From Aquamicrobium zhengzhouense (GTDB taxonomy: Bacteria > Pseudomonadota > Alphaproteobacteria > Rhizobiales > Rhizobiaceae), in contig NZ_JADGMQ010000023.1 of the NCBI RefSeq assembly GCF_016124105.1, positions 1 to 47,966 of the forward strand: a stretch of 47,966 nt of DNA, written 5' to 3'. Positions within the stretch are counted from its first letter, which is position 1. Each line of letters starts with the position of its first letter. A program made the translations under genes and the position numbers. This document shows, one piece after another, positions 33,288-42,606 of the stretch. The notes under the pieces are model-generated. The model did not search any database. It saw only the letters and a program-made list of their open reading frames with translations, and was not told the DNA's origin.

Positions 33288-33632
33288 ATGAAGGCACCCA
33301 AGGCCCTAAGCCTCGCAGCAATTTTTCTCACCCTTTCTGTAGTTCACGCCGCGGCTCAATGTGGAGGTGCATCCTGGTATGCTCTTGGGTCGAAAACGGC
33401 ATCCGGCGAGCGTATGAACCCCGCCGCCATGACAGCGGCACATCGCTCTCTTCCCTTCGGCTCGAAGATCAAGGTCACCAACCAGCGCAACGGCAAATCC
33501 GTCGTCGTGCGGATCAATGATCGCGGACCGTTCATCAAGGGCCGGGTCATAGATCTTTCCAGGGCCGCGGCGGCAGAGCTTGGCTTCATCCGCGCAGGCC
33601 ATACCAAGATCTGCATGCAGCAGATCGGTTAA
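33288..33632 (+). CDS. RlpA-like double-psi beta-barrel protein
   Basis: 114 residues with an export signal ([19 protein letters not shown], cleavage near AAAQ). The mature part is a single RlpA-like domain: [32 protein letters not shown] and [20 protein letters not shown], including the Asp and His expected of lytic transglycosylases. Full-length RlpA also carries a SPOR domain that binds septal peptidoglycan; it is absent, so this is the short form common in rhizobia. GGAG lies 12 bases before the ATG. The stop overlaps the stop of the convergent GGDEF-EAL gene by two bases. Confidence 0.9.
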   Translation: MKAPKALSLAAIFLTLSVVHAAAQCGGASWYALGSKTASGERMNPAAMTAAHRSLPFGSKIKVTNQRNGKSVVVRINDRGPFIKGRVIDLSRAAAAELGFIRAGHTKICMQQIG

Positions 33633-34987
33633 GCGCCGATAGCTGCGCGGGCACCTTTTTTCGGGCCATAGCATGCATGGAGAAATGCCGACGTAGCCTC
33701 GGCATTTTGTGGTCGGCCGAACAGGTAACCCTGTCCGCCGCTACAGCCGAACTCGCTCAGCATCTCGGCTTGAGCGTCGTCCTCAATGCCTTCAGCGACC
33801 ACATACATTCCAAGCCCCTCGCACATTGCGAGGATTGCGCGGATGATGTGCTCGGATGGCTTGTCATTGAGGATCGAGGAGACAAAGGCCCGATCGATCT
33901 TGAGTTTGTCGAACGGAAAGTCGCGCAGACGTCCGAGTGACGATTGGCCGGTGCCAAAATCGTCGAGCGAAATCCGTATGCCTACGCTGCGCAATTCGCC
34001 GATGATCTTTTCTGCCGAGCTTGCATCGGTCATCAGCCCGGTCTCGGTGATCTCGATTTCCAGGCGGCGTGGGTCGAACTCGTTGCGCGCGAGGATGGAA
34101 AGGATCTGGTAGCCGGTGTTTTGGTCAACGAGTTGCGATGGCGAGAGGTTGAATGACAAAAACAGCTCATCCGGCCACTGGCTTGCCACCCGTGTCGCTT
34201 TATCCAGCAGGAGCTGGCTTAGCGAAGCGATGACGCCACGCTCTTCCGCAATCGGGATGAAAACATCCGGCGGCACGAAGCCGAGATCTCGATCATTCCA
34301 GCGCGCTAGCGCCTCAAAGCCGATGACGCGGCGGGTTGAAAGGTCAACAATTGGCTGGAAATGCGGCTCGACCTCACCTGCGGAAACCGCGCGCCTGAGT
34401 GCCTGTTCGATCCGGGTCAGACGTTTGGCGGCCTCTTCCATCTCCCGCGTGTAGACCACGACCCTGCCGCGGCCCGACCGTTTCGCGTGGTAGAGCGCAG
34501 TTTCTGCCTTGGAGACGAGGGTTTCGGTGTTCTCCTCGCCGGAAAACAACAGGGAGCATCCGACCGATGCGGAAAGGCGGGCCGTGCGGTTGCCGACATC
34601 ATAGGGAGCCGACAGAATCTCGATCAGCATATTGGTGCGATCAAGTACGGCTTCTTCGCTGAAGATCATGGGAAACAGGAAGGCGAACTCGTCGGCGCCC
34701 ACCCTGGAAACCGTCGAGTGCGGATCCATCGCAGCTTTCAGGCGCATCGCAACCTGCTGCAAGATATCGTCACCCGCCTTGCGGCCGAACAGATCGTTGA
34801 TCGGCTTGAAACCGTCGAGATCAAGAATGCCGATTGCAAACGGAGCAGGATCTTCCGACCGCTCAATGATCAAGCGATCGACCTTGTCGAAGAAGCGACG
34901 CAGATTGCCAAGACCGGTCAACGGGTCGGTATAGGCAAGATCCCTCCCGACAGCAGAGGTCTGTTCCATGGCAAGCTGGTTCGGCAT
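33629..34987 (-). CDS. GGDEF-EAL protein (probable cyclic-di-GMP phosphodiesterase)
   Basis: 452 residues: GGDEF domain (about 20-190) followed directly by an EAL domain (about 200-445), with no sensor or membrane segment. The GGDEF signature is RVGADEF; replacement of the second Gly by Ala probably disables cyclase activity, though GTP binding may remain. The EAL domain keeps its catalytic set ([50 protein letters not shown]). The likely role is a soluble phosphodiesterase that may be activated by GTP. The start at 34987 has AAGGGGAG before it; an upstream TTG at 35002 would place that site inside the gene. Confidence 0.92.
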   Translation of the reverse strand: MPNQLAMEQTSAVGRDLAYTDPLTGLGNLRRFFDKVDRLIIERSEDPAPFAIGILDLDGFKPINDLFGRKAGDDILQQVAMRLKAAMDPHSTVSRVGADEFAFLFPMIFSEEAVLDRTNMLIEILSAPYDVGNRTARLSASVGCSLLFSGEENTETLVSKAETALYHAKRSGRGRVVVYTREMEEAAKRLTRIEQALRRAVSAGEVEPHFQPIVDLSTRRVIGFEALARWNDRDLGFVPPDVFIPIAEERGVIASLSQLLLDKATRVASQWPDELFLSFNLSPSQLVDQNTGYQILSILARNEFDPRRLEIEITETGLMTDASSAEKIIGELRSVGIRISLDDFGTGQSSLGRLRDFPFDKLKIDRAFVSSILNDKPSEHIIRAILAMCEGLGMYVVAEGIEDDAQAEMLSEFGCSGGQGYLFGRPQNAEATSAFLHACYGPKKGARAAIGA

Positions 34988-35229
34988 CGTCTCCCCTTGC
35001 ACGCAAGTTCACTCCTATCCCCCAACCGACCCTGTCACGAAAAGTGTTTAGGAACGGTATCGATAACGCGCCGAATTTCCTTTTAGTACCCGCTGTTTAA
35101 GTAAAGCGGGACGTTAGGGCTGATGCCTTGCGCGCCAACCCTTTCCAGCACGCGCGGTCCGAAGCTGCTCTAGGCAAGAGCGACGCGACCATCTAAATGC
35201 GAAGAACGTCAGGAACACGGGAAGATCAC

Positions 35230-36171
35230 ATGTCGCTCAAGGTCGCGGTCCAGATGGACCACATTTCCACGATCAGCATTGCTGGAGACACCTCCTTCGC
35301 CTTGTCCCTCGAGGCGCAGCGGCGCGGACACCAGCTCTATCACTACACGCCTGATCGCCTGACGATGCAGGACGGCCGGGTCTTTGCCCGGATCGAGGAG
35401 CTTGAGGTGCGGGATGTCGAAGGCGACCATTTCACGCTTGGCGAGCCAGTGCGCACCGATCTTTCGGAAATGGACGTCATCTTGCTGCGGCAGGATCCGC
35501 CGTTCGACATGAACTACATCACGACGACGCATCTTCTGGAGCGCATCCACCCGAAGACGCTGGTGGTGAACGACCCTGCCTGGGTGCGCAACAGTCCGGA
35601 AAAGATCTTCGTCACCGAATTTCCCGACCTGATGCCAGAGACCCTGATCACCAAGGATCCGCTCGAAGTGGCCGAGTTCCGCAAGCAGCATGGCGACATC
35701 ATCGTCAAGCCGCTCTACGGCAATGGTGGTGCAGGCATCTTCCATCTGCCGGGCGGCGACCGCAACCTGTCTTCGCTCCTGGAAATGTTCGGCCAGATGT
35801 TCCGCGAGCCCTTCATCGTCCAGCGCTATCTTGATGATGTGCGCAAGGGCGACAAGCGGATCATCCTGATCGATGGTGAGCCCGTTGGCGCGATCAATCG
35901 CGTGCCCGCTGAGCATGATGCCCGTTCGAACATGCATGCAGGCGGTCGCGCTGAAGCCACCGAGTTGACCGAGCGGGAGCGTGAGATCTGCGCGCGTATC
36001 GGACCTGCGCTGCGCGAGCGCGGCTTCATTCTCGTCGGCATCGACGTCATCGGTGACTACATGACGGAAATCAACGTCACGTCTCCAACCGGCATCCGCG
36101 AGGTCAAGCGTTTCGGCGGCGCCGACATTGCGGCCTTGTTCTGGGACGCGGTCGAAGCCAAGCGCAGCTGA
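35230..36171 (+). CDS. gshB: Glutathione synthetase
   Basis: 313 residues. Joins gamma-glutamylcysteine and glycine with ATP, the second step of glutathione synthesis, in the cytoplasm. The N-terminal [19 protein letters not shown], the ATP-grasp blocks [13 protein letters not shown] (about 158-170) and INRVPAE, and the C-terminal [21 protein letters not shown] with Mg ligands are diagnostic. GGGAAG precedes the ATG at 35230. An intrinsic terminator follows 34 bases after the stop. Pairing with comM downstream is a common rhizobial order. Confidence 0.96.
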   Translation: MSLKVAVQMDHISTISIAGDTSFALSLEAQRRGHQLYHYTPDRLTMQDGRVFARIEELEVRDVEGDHFTLGEPVRTDLSEMDVILLRQDPPFDMNYITTTHLLERIHPKTLVVNDPAWVRNSPEKIFVTEFPDLMPETLITKDPLEVAEFRKQHGDIIVKPLYGNGGAGIFHLPGGDRNLSSLLEMFGQMFREPFIVQRYLDDVRKGDKRIILIDGEPVGAINRVPAEHDARSNMHAGGRAEATELTEREREICARIGPALRERGFILVGIDVIGDYMTEINVTSPTGIREVKRFGGADIAALFWDAVEAKRS

Positions 36172-36204
36172 CACTCCTCCAGCGCTTCGTATCTTTTCTC
36201 GAAT

Positions 36205-36235
36205 AAGGCGCTCCCGTGAGAGCGCCTTTTCGTTT
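36205..36235 (+). terminator. Intrinsic terminator of gshB
   Basis: AAGGCGCTC and GAGAGCGCCTT form a GC-rich stem with a short loop followed by TTTTCGTTT, 34 bases after the gshB stop. This isolates gshB from comM. Confidence 0.85.
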
Positions 36236-36299
36236 CGGCAAGCAACCGGAGAGAACAAATGTTCTTCAATTGCAACCTGTTGCAACTTGAGCTCCATTT

Positions 36300-36314
36300 G
36301 TTCTTTAAATGTTC
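36300..36314. promoter_or_regulatory. LexA (SOS) box of the alphaproteobacterial type
   Basis: GTTC-TTTAAAT-GTTC matches the alphaproteobacterial LexA consensus GTTC-N7-GTTC exactly, 73 bases before the comM start. A second LexA-like element, GAAC-N4-GTTC (36253-36264), and a TTGCAAC direct repeat (36270-36286) lie upstream. comM belongs to the DNA-damage regulon described for this class, so this site very probably represses comM until SOS induction. Confidence 0.85.
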
Positions 36315-36387
36315 TTGCGGCTTGGTTGTATTTGTGTTTCCTTAAACAGGAGTTTCGATCCGGATTTCCTTGTTAGGGGCAAGCAGC

Positions 36388-37920
36388 ATGATCGCACGCG
36401 TCACGACTGTTGCTTTTGAGGGCATCGAGGCCATTCCGGTCGATGTCCAAATCATGGTGGCCCCTGGCAAGGTGGGGATTCAGATTGTCGGCCTTGCGGA
36501 CAAGGCTGTAACGGAGAGCCGCGAACGGGTTCAGGCAGCGCTGCACGCGTCGGGTCTGTCGATGCCGGCCAAGCGCGTCACCGTAAACCTCGCTCCCGCC
36601 GATCTTCCTAAAGAGGGAAGCCATTACGACCTTCCAATCGCGCTTGGACTGATGGCGGCCCTCGGAGCCATTCCGCCGGATGCGCTGACTGATTATGTCG
36701 TGGTTGGTGAGCTCGCCCTTGATGGCACCACTGCGTCTGTGGCCGGGGCGCTGCCTGCCGCAGTCGGAGCCAACGCACTTGGCAAGGGGCTGATTTGCCC
36801 ATACCCGGTAGGAGCGGAAGCGGCCTGGGCGGGAGCCGACATCGACATTCTTGCGCCTCGCAGCCTCATTGCGCTGGCGAACCATTTTCGCGGTCTGCAG
36901 GTGCTGTCCCGCCCCGAGCCGGCGATCCAGCCACCGGCGATGAACCTGCCTGACCTTGCCGACATCAAGGGCCAGGAATGTGCAAGGCGGGCGCTGGAAA
37001 TCGCCGCCGCAGGCGCACACAACATGCTGATGGTCGGGCCGCCCGGATCCGGAAAATCGATGCTTGCGCAGCGCCTGCCATCGATCTTGCCTTCCTTGTC
37101 GCCACGCGAACTGCTTGAAGTTTCCATGATCGCCTCGATGGCCGGGGGTATTCCCGGGGGACGTCTTTCGGATCGGCGTCCGTTCCGCGCCCCGCATCAT
37201 TCCGCCACCATGGCCGCTCTGGTCGGGGGAGGCATGCGGGTGCGGCCGGGGGAGGCGTCATCCGCACATCACGGCGTCCTCTTTCTTGATGAATTGCGGG
37301 AATTTTCACCGCAGGCGCTTGATGCGCTGCGACAGCCACTCGAGACAGGTGAGTGCGTCGTCGCGCGGGCCAATGGATGCGTGACCTATCCGGCAAAGTT
37401 TCAGCTGGTTGCGGCGATGAACCCGTGCCGCTGTGGCATGTCCGGGGAGCCCGGCTATCGCTGCGCCCGTGGTGAGCGATGCCGGGCGGACTATCAGGCG
37501 CGTCTGTCCGGCCCGCTTCTTGACCGGATAGACTTGAAGATCGAGGTGCCGGCGGTCACGGCAAGCGACCTCATTTCACCTGGCAGGGCCGAAGCCAGCA
37601 GTGAAGTGGCGCAACGTGTGGCGCGCGCCCGCGACCTTCAGGCTGCACGTTATCAGACGTTGGGCGCAGAGAGCGTCACGGTCAATGCGCACTGCCCGAC
37701 CGGCCTGATCGAGGAGGTCGCGCAGCTTGATCAGGCTGGTGCGTCGTTGCTTCGAGATGCCAGCGAAAAACTCGCCCTGTCCGCGCGCGCCTATCACCGT
37801 GTTCTGAAGGTTGCGCGCACAATTGCCGATCTTGATGCGTCGGAGGCGGTCAGGCGCATCCATCTTGCAGAGGCAATATCCTACCGTATGGCAGGTGAGC
37901 GCGTGAAACAGGCTGCGTGA
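36388..37920 (+). CDS. comM: ComM/YifB-family AAA+ ATPase (Mg-chelatase-like)
   Basis: 510 residues. ComM is a hexameric helicase that extends branch migration during integration of transformed DNA. An N-terminal Lon-like domain (ESRERVQAAL, VNLAPADLPKEGSHYDLPIA) precedes the AAA+ core: Walker A GPPGSGKS (about 218-225), Walker B VLFLDELREF, the Cys-rich CRCGMSGEPGYRCARGERC block (possible zinc site) and the arginine-finger region GPLLDRIDL. The ATG at 36388 has AGGGG nine bases upstream. An SOS box overlaps its promoter region, tying it to DNA damage. Confidence 0.95.
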   Translation: MIARVTTVAFEGIEAIPVDVQIMVAPGKVGIQIVGLADKAVTESRERVQAALHASGLSMPAKRVTVNLAPADLPKEGSHYDLPIALGLMAALGAIPPDALTDYVVVGELALDGTTASVAGALPAAVGANALGKGLICPYPVGAEAAWAGADIDILAPRSLIALANHFRGLQVLSRPEPAIQPPAMNLPDLADIKGQECARRALEIAAAGAHNMLMVGPPGSGKSMLAQRLPSILPSLSPRELLEVSMIASMAGGIPGGRLSDRRPFRAPHHSATMAALVGGGMRVRPGEASSAHHGVLFLDELREFSPQALDALRQPLETGECVVARANGCVTYPAKFQLVAAMNPCRCGMSGEPGYRCARGERCRADYQARLSGPLLDRIDLKIEVPAVTASDLISPGRAEASSEVAQRVARARDLQAARYQTLGAESVTVNAHCPTGLIEEVAQLDQAGASLLRDASEKLALSARAYHRVLKVARTIADLDASEAVRRIHLAEAISYRMAGERVKQAA

Positions 37921-37957
37921 ACGCGCGCTTGGAAGAGGCGGGCATTTCGGGCAAAAG

Positions 37958-38581
37958 CTACCTGACCGAGCCCACCAGCATGTTCTGATCGTCGTAGATC
38001 GTGACCCAGCGCCCGGTATGATTGCTCGCCTGCCGCTTCAGATATTGATAGCCGGTTTCCTGCCACGGGCGCAGATCATCGTTGAGATTGTCGAGGATCA
38101 GATCGCCGCGATCGGTCCGCACGGTCAGAACGGCATGGCCTTCGCCATCCGGCTTGCGCAGAACCGTGATCAGCAGATTGGACAAGGAGATGCCGAGCGC
38201 GTTGAGGTGACGGCGCTTTTCCAGCACGTAATCCTCGCAATCGCCGACATTCTGGTCCGGATATGTCCAGTACTCGTCCTGACCGTAAATGTCGTAATCG
38301 CTCATCGGCTTGATTGCCGCATTGACCGAACTGTTGATTCGGTGGATTTCGGCCCACAGCTTTTCGTCGAGAGCGACAGGGCCATGATCACGCGGGCGCA
38401 CCGAGCACTCGCTCGGCATCCGCTTGCACAGTTCGTAGTGACCGATTGGCTGGGAGGTCAGGCCGCCGGTGATCATTGCACCTGCGCCGGAAGCTTCCGT
38501 CGTCGATCCAGTCGCAGCTGCGATGAGCAGGAGGGAAGCCGTAAAGATCCCTGGCTGCCACCTGCTAAGCGTGGCCCACAT
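37958..38581 (-). CDS. Transglutaminase-like cysteine peptidase (LapG/BTLCP, Peptidase_C93)
   Basis: 207 residues. Predicted periplasmic protease of the LapG type: signal-like N-terminus (FTASLLLIAAATGS), then the catalytic triad Cys in NVGDCEDYV (about 110), His in EGHAVLTV and Asp in DLILDNLNDD. LapG cleaves surface adhesins under control of a membrane cyclic-di-GMP receptor (LapD). No LapD or adhesin gene is adjacent; the only cyclic-di-GMP gene here is 3 kb away and soluble. Start MWATLSRW at 38581, with an upstream GTG at 38602 as alternative. Confidence 0.88.
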   Translation of the reverse strand: MWATLSRWQPGIFTASLLLIAAATGSTTEASGAGAMITGGLTSQPIGHYELCKRMPSECSVRPRDHGPVALDEKLWAEIHRINSSVNAAIKPMSDYDIYGQDEYWTYPDQNVGDCEDYVLEKRRHLNALGISLSNLLITVLRKPDGEGHAVLTVRTDRGDLILDNLNDDLRPWQETGYQYLKRQASNHTGRWVTIYDDQNMLVGSVR

Positions 38582-38613
38582 ACGCCCTAACCCCAAAATC
38601 ACTGGTTGTTTTA

Positions 38614-38636
38614 GTCGTTAATGAAACGTTAACGAC
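38614..38636. promoter_or_regulatory. Inverted repeat upstream of the LapG-like gene
   Basis: GTCGTTAA (38614-38621) and TTAACGAC (38629-38636) are perfect inverted repeats with a seven-base spacer, 33 bases upstream of the peptidase start and 98 bases after the phaZ stop. No T-run follows, so an operator is more likely than a terminator. The regulator is unknown. Confidence 0.35.
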
Positions 38637-38733
38637 GAAGGGCGCGTGAAGTCAATCAAGCTAAAGAGCTGTTTGCGCTTATGGTTACCGCGAGCAATTC
38701 ACTGTTGCCGATGGCACACAGTCGATGTGCCGC

Positions 38734-40029
38734 TCACTGGTCGGCAGCATTGCTCTTCCTGGACGGAGAACGCTTGGCGCGCCTGGGCTTTGTCGCAACG
38801 CCTTCCGAATTGGCCGCCATGAAGTCGACGATCCGCGGCACGATCTGCGAGCGGAAGCGAGACCCGTTGAACACGCCATAGTGCCCAACCTGCGGCTGAA
38901 CGTAATGGGCACGCTTTTCCTGCGGAATGTTCACGCAAAGATCGTGGGCGGCCTGGGTCTGACCAAGTCCGGAGATGTCGTCGTTTTCGCCTTCGACGGT
39001 GAAAAGGGCAACGTTCCGCACGGCTGTCAGATCGACTTTTTCGCCCCGATGCAGCATCTCGCCCCTGGGCAGATCATGGCGGATAAATACAGTGTCGACT
39101 GTTTGCAGATAAAACTCGGCGGTCAGATCCATGACGGCCAGATATTCGTCATAGAACTCGCGGTGTTTCTCCGCCGGCTCGCCATCGTTCTTCACAAGGT
39201 TCATGAAAAAGTCCTGATGCGCGTTCAGGTGCCGGTCGAGGTTCATCGACATGAAGCCGGAGAGCTGCAGGAAGCCGGGATAAACATCGCGGCCAAAACC
39301 GGCATTCGGCCATGGCACCTGCATGATCACATTGTCGCGGAACCAGTCGATGCTCTTTTCCTGCGCGAGCTTGTTGACGGCCGTGGGGTTGCGCCGTGTG
39401 TCGATCGGCCCGCCCATCAGGGTCATGCTGGCCGGTGCGCAGTTATCGCCGCGTTGTTCCATCACGCCAACCGCTGCCAGAACCGGAACAGAAGGCTGGC
39501 ACACGGCCATCACATGCGTGTTCGGTCCGAGCTCGTGCAGCATCTCAATGATGTAGTCGACATAATCATCGAGATCGAAACGGCCTGACGAGAGCGGCAC
39601 GGTGCGCGCATCGACCCAGTCGGTAATATAGACGTCGGCATGCTCAGCCATGGATCTGACCGTACCACGCAGCAGCGTCGCATAATGGCCGGACATCGGC
39701 GCAACGATCAAAAGCTTGGGCGCGTTGCGCTGCGCGTCAGGCAGATCACGTTCAAAGCGAATGAGGTTGCAGAACGGGCGCGACCAGACGACTTTCTCGG
39801 CTATTGCGACGTCCGCATCGCCGATCCGCACGCTTTCGATCCCGAAAGAAGGCTTGGCATAGCGCCGCGTGGTGCGCTCAAACATTTCGGCAGCTGCTGC
39901 GAGCGAGCGCCCGACCGGCGTAAGCGCGAAGGGGTTGAGCGGGTTTTGCGACATGAGCCGAACCGCATCGGCATAGGCACGAAGCGGCTGCAAGGCTGCA
40001 TGGTTCATTTCATAAAGCTGATAGTACAT
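38734..40029 (-). CDS. phaZ: Intracellular polyhydroxyalkanoate depolymerase
   Basis: 431 residues. Breaks down stored poly-3-hydroxybutyrate granules inside the cell. The N-terminal MYYQLYEMNHAALQPLRAYA, the nucleophilic Cys in VMAVCQPSVPVLA (Cys replaces Ser in this family), LMGGPIDTRRNPT and the C-terminal VGHYGVFNGSRFR with the catalytic His are diagnostic of class I intracellular depolymerases. The C-terminus is a basic Lys/Arg/Ser tail, which may bind granules or nucleic acid. The start at 40029 has TGAGG nine bases upstream; an extension to 40044 is less likely. Confidence 0.94.
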   Translation of the reverse strand: MYYQLYEMNHAALQPLRAYADAVRLMSQNPLNPFALTPVGRSLAAAAEMFERTTRRYAKPSFGIESVRIGDADVAIAEKVVWSRPFCNLIRFERDLPDAQRNAPKLLIVAPMSGHYATLLRGTVRSMAEHADVYITDWVDARTVPLSSGRFDLDDYVDYIIEMLHELGPNTHVMAVCQPSVPVLAAVGVMEQRGDNCAPASMTLMGGPIDTRRNPTAVNKLAQEKSIDWFRDNVIMQVPWPNAGFGRDVYPGFLQLSGFMSMNLDRHLNAHQDFFMNLVKNDGEPAEKHREFYDEYLAVMDLTAEFYLQTVDTVFIRHDLPRGEMLHRGEKVDLTAVRNVALFTVEGENDDISGLGQTQAAHDLCVNIPQEKRAHYVQPQVGHYGVFNGSRFRSQIVPRIVDFMAANSEGVATKPRRAKRSPSRKSNAADQ

Positions 40030-40118
40030 TCGCGAAGACCTCAAGGTCTGGACCGCGGCCGGTTGGGGAGGGGGGGCGACCGGTCAGGCAAGAAACTACC
40101 GCCGAAGCTAACAGGCTT

Positions 40119-40300
40119 TTGCTGCGTTGCAATAGAAATGCCTATAATAAACACGTTACGGACCGGCAGTTTTTAGCCGGGAGGGCAAATTCAGGCTCCG
40201 GTCACTACACGATTTCGCTAGGGAATGGGGCCGAAAAAGCGGATCATTCGACAAAGACGGTGGCAATAAAAAAGGACCGCATGGATGTTGCGGTCCTTTT
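40119..40300 (+). ncRNA. Possible small RNA transcription unit (promoter, stems, terminator)
   Basis: On the plus strand a good promoter (TTGCTG at 40119-40124, 18 bases, TATAAT at 40143-40148) points into a region with no gene. A transcript from about 40155 would be about 145 bases and end at a 12-bp stem (40270-40281 with 40289-40300) closing in TTTT. Inside it GACCGG and CCGGTC enclose a CCGGC/GCCGG stem (about 40160-40205). The same terminal stem also serves the minus-strand DUF1330 transcript. The promoter could instead be accidental. Confidence 0.35.
40268..40300 (-). terminator. Intrinsic terminator of the pyrF-DUF1330 transcript (bidirectional)
   Basis: TGCGGTCCTTTT (40289-40300) pairs perfectly with its complement at 40270-40281 around a seven-base loop. 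Read on the minus strand the stem runs into six T residues (40273-40268), 17 bases after the DUF1330 stop. On the plus strand TTTT closes the stem. Confidence 0.88.
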
Positions 40301-40316
40301 GCTGAAGCGGGGAAAC

Positions 40317-40610
40317 TCAGCCCTCGTAGCCGTCGATAATCACCATTTCGGCGTCGGCGACCGTGATACGAATGGCCTTGGCAGCTTGATATTCTTCGCT
40401 GTTGTAGCAATCGAGTGCCGCCTGCATCGAGGGGAATTCGATCACGACATTGCGCGAACGTCCCGTGCCTTCCATGGCCTGATACTCGCCGCCGCGGGCA
40501 AGAAACTTTGCGCCATAGCGCTCAAAAGCGGGCTTGGCGGTCGCGACGTAGTCCTTGTAGCGTTCCGGGTCGCGAACATCGACATGCGCGACCCAATATC
40601 CCTTTGCCAT
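40317..40610 (-). CDS. DUF1330 domain-containing protein
   Basis: 97 residues, a single ferredoxin-like dimeric domain (KGYWVAHVDVRDPERYKDYV, RGGEYQAMEG, VVIEFPSMQAALDCYNSEEY). The biochemical role is not established. AAGGGAGGAAG precedes the ATG. It begins 24 bases after pyrF and ends before a strong terminator, so it closes that operon; the pyrF-DUF1330 pairing is common in rhizobia. Confidence 0.9.
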   Translation of the reverse strand: MAKGYWVAHVDVRDPERYKDYVATAKPAFERYGAKFLARGGEYQAMEGTGRSRNVVIEFPSMQAALDCYNSEEYQAAKAIRITVADAEMVIIDGYEG

Positions 40611-40634
40611 TTCTTCCTCCCTTAGATGTTGAAT

Positions 40635-41318
40635 TCAGGCCGCCTGCATTTCTGCAAGGATCGCCTGTGCCGCGGCGCGCCGATCTGGTGCACCAATGAT
40701 GGGGCGAGCGACAACAAGGTGCGTTGCGCCAGCGCGAAGCGCGTCGGCGGGCGTCATCACCCGCTTCTGGTCGCCGCGCTCGGCACCTGCCGGGCGAATG
40801 CCGGGCGTGACGATCGCCATGTCGTTGCCAAGGATTTCGCGAACTGATGCTGCTTCTGCCGCCGAGCAGACAATCCCGCCCATGCCGGCCTCACGCGCCT
40901 GTGCTGCGCGTTTGCGCACCAGCGTTGCCGGATCGTCGGCATAACCTGCCTCGCGCACATCGTCCTCATCCATGGAGGTCAGCACGGTCACGCCAAGCAG
41001 GCACAGATCCGATCCTTTTGCAGCCGCAACTGCGGCACGCATTGCTTTCGGATAAGCATGAAGCGTCAGCATGGAGACGCCCATCATGGCGATGTTCTCG
41101 ACGCCCTCGGCCACCGTATTGTCGATGTCCAGCAGCTTCATGTCGAGAAAGACCTTCTTGCCCTCGGCAGCAAGGTCACGGGCAAACTCGAGGCCGCCGC
41201 CGAAGACCAGCCGATAGCCGATCTTGTAGAAGTCGACGACGCCGTCGAGTTCGCGAACCACCTTTTCGGCGTCCGCAACGTTCGGCAGATCAAGGCCGAC
41301 AATCAGCTTGCCTTGCAT
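40635..41318 (-). CDS. pyrF: Orotidine 5'-phosphate decarboxylase
   Basis: 227 residues. Converts OMP to UMP, the last step of pyrimidine synthesis. The active-site block [11 protein letters not shown] with the Lys and two Asp, the N-terminal IVGLDLPN and the phosphate-binding VTPGIRPAG near the C-terminus are characteristic. The start at 41318 has GAGGAG eight bases upstream and overlaps the stop of the FMN reductase gene; an ATG six bases earlier has no spacing for a ribosome binding site. Confidence 0.95.
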   Translation of the reverse strand: MQGKLIVGLDLPNVADAEKVVRELDGVVDFYKIGYRLVFGGGLEFARDLAAEGKKVFLDMKLLDIDNTVAEGVENIAMMGVSMLTLHAYPKAMRAAVAAAKGSDLCLLGVTVLTSMDEDDVREAGYADDPATLVRKRAAQAREAGMGGIVCSAAEAASVREILGNDMAIVTPGIRPAGAERGDQKRVMTPADALRAGATHLVVARPIIGAPDRRAAAQAILAEMQAA

Positions 41319-41320
41319 GA

Positions 41321-41914
41321 TCATGCTCCTCGCGACTGGCCGCTGAGCAGCCAAGCGTGGTCAATCAGGGTTTTGCACACGCCCTGCATGGATTTGAGGC
41401 TGCGCTCTTCAACGAAGTTGCCGCCGTCATCAAATGCCTTGCCAGCGTCCGGTACCAGGCACTGCGGCGCGATCAGGTCGACGCCCATATGGGTCAGGAT
41501 CTGGCGCAAGTGCTGCACCGCGCGAATACCGCCCCAGCGGCCATTCGATGAGCCGCACAGCGCCATCACCTTGGCGTCGAACGGCTTCACCTTCTTGCCA
41601 TTGTCGGTGCGGATACGGCTCACCCAGTCGAGCGCGTTCTTCAAAAGCGGCGGCACCGAGCCGTTATATTCCGGCGTCGCAATCAGAACGCCGTCATGCG
41701 CGATCAGCAGGCGGGCAAGCTTGTAGGCGTTTTCCGGGATACCTTCAGCTGCCTCAAGGTCCTGATCCATGATCGGCAGCGGATAATCAGCCAGCGAAAT
41801 GCGGGTTACTTCTGCGCCCAGAAGCGCGAGTTCTTTTTGCGCGACATCGGCTGTCTTGCCGCTGAACGCGCCTGTGCGCGTCGAACCGGCGAAAACGAGG
41901 ATTTTTGGCGTCAT
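41321..41914 (-). CDS. NADPH-dependent FMN reductase family protein
   Basis: 197 residues of the flavodoxin-like fold. FMN-phosphate loop [11 protein letters not shown] (about 9-19), [18 protein letters not shown] and [10 protein letters not shown] bind the isoalloxazine ring. Members reduce FMN, quinones or azo compounds with NAD(P)H. The start at 41914 begins [10 protein letters not shown] as is usual; the longer frame to 41971 is polar and unsupported. It lies between pmtA and pyrF, its stop overlapping the pyrF start. Confidence 0.88.
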   Translation of the reverse strand: MTPKILVFAGSTRTGAFSGKTADVAQKELALLGAEVTRISLADYPLPIMDQDLEAAEGIPENAYKLARLLIAHDGVLIATPEYNGSVPPLLKNALDWVSRIRTDNGKKVKPFDAKVMALCGSSNGRWGGIRAVQHLRQILTHMGVDLIAPQCLVPDAGKAFDDGGNFVEERSLKSMQGVCKTLIDHAWLLSGQSRGA

Positions 41915-41992
41915 GAAGTACGGATCCCGTTGCTCGTCCCTCGGATATAGCCGAGCCAACGGGTCCGTCAAAGTTTCATCTGTCGGGTGTGG

Positions 41993-42595
41993 TTACGACG
42001 CCAGCGGACGACGGTAGATCCACAGCTGGGCCGGCGGAATGTTGCGTAGCACGAGGTCGAGATGTTCGACCACGTAATTGCCCTTGTGCGCCGGAACTGG
42101 CGAACGCGGCGAATAGGTGATCTGTACCACCGGACGGCCAACTGGCAGACGGTCGAGCAGGGCTTCGACATAGGCGATGCGCTGCGGCACCGGGAAGCTT
42201 AAGAGCGGCACGGCGGAAATCACCGAGTCAAAGCGCTGGTCAGCCTTGTCGCCGAGCGTCTTGTTGAGGTCGAAGGCATCGCCGTGAATGATGTTTACCG
42301 CCGGGTAGTGCTCGCGAAGGTGCTCGACGAAGTCGGCTGAATATTCGATCGACCACAAATTCTGCGGCTTGATGCCGGCCTGAAGAATGGCCTTGGTGAT
42401 GACGCCGGTGCCAGGCCCAAGTTCCAGAACCGGCAAATCGGAGGCGGGATTGACCACGCTTGCCATCTTGCGAGCCGTGATGCTGCTCGTCGGCACGATT
42501 GCACCGACGGCCTGTGGCATGTCGATCCAATTTTTGAAGAATTTCAGCTCTTCATCGAAACGTTCGGCCAAGGCCCGTCGTAAATTGCCTGCCAT
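41993..42595 (-). CDS. pmtA: Phosphatidylethanolamine N-methyltransferase, Rhizobium type
   Basis: 200 residues. Methylates phosphatidylethanolamine three times with S-adenosylmethionine to make phosphatidylcholine at the inner membrane, a lipid important for rhizobium-host interactions. The SAM-binding VLELGPGTGVITKAIL (about 56-71) and the N-terminal FFKNWIDMPQAVGAIVPTSS are typical of the soluble Sinorhizobium-type PmtA. GGAGG lies ten bases before the ATG, but that site is part of the right arm of a large inverted repeat (42607-42687), so ribosome access may be controlled by RNA structure. Confidence 0.95.
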   Translation of the reverse strand: MAGNLRRALAERFDEELKFFKNWIDMPQAVGAIVPTSSITARKMASVVNPASDLPVLELGPGTGVITKAILQAGIKPQNLWSIEYSADFVEHLREHYPAVNIIHGDAFDLNKTLGDKADQRFDSVISAVPLLSFPVPQRIAYVEALLDRLPVGRPVVQITYSPRSPVPAHKGNYVVEHLDLVLRNIPPAQLWIYRRPLAS

Positions 42596-42606
42596 TGATG
42601 ATGTCG

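Noticed and set aside
33071-33331. 86-residue minus-strand frame between the MFS and RlpA-like genes
   Set aside because: No ribosome binding site, overlaps the start of the RlpA-like gene, and no family resemblance.
36253-36264. GAAC-N4-GTTC as a Bacillus-type LexA site
   Set aside because: The organism is alphaproteobacterial, whose LexA uses GTTC-N7-GTTC; the nearby exact match is the better site, though an auxiliary role is not excluded.
37958-38581. Functional pairing of the LapG-like peptidase with the GGDEF-EAL protein as a LapD system
   Set aside because: The GGDEF-EAL protein lacks the membrane and periplasmic parts of LapD and is 3 kb away with unrelated genes between.
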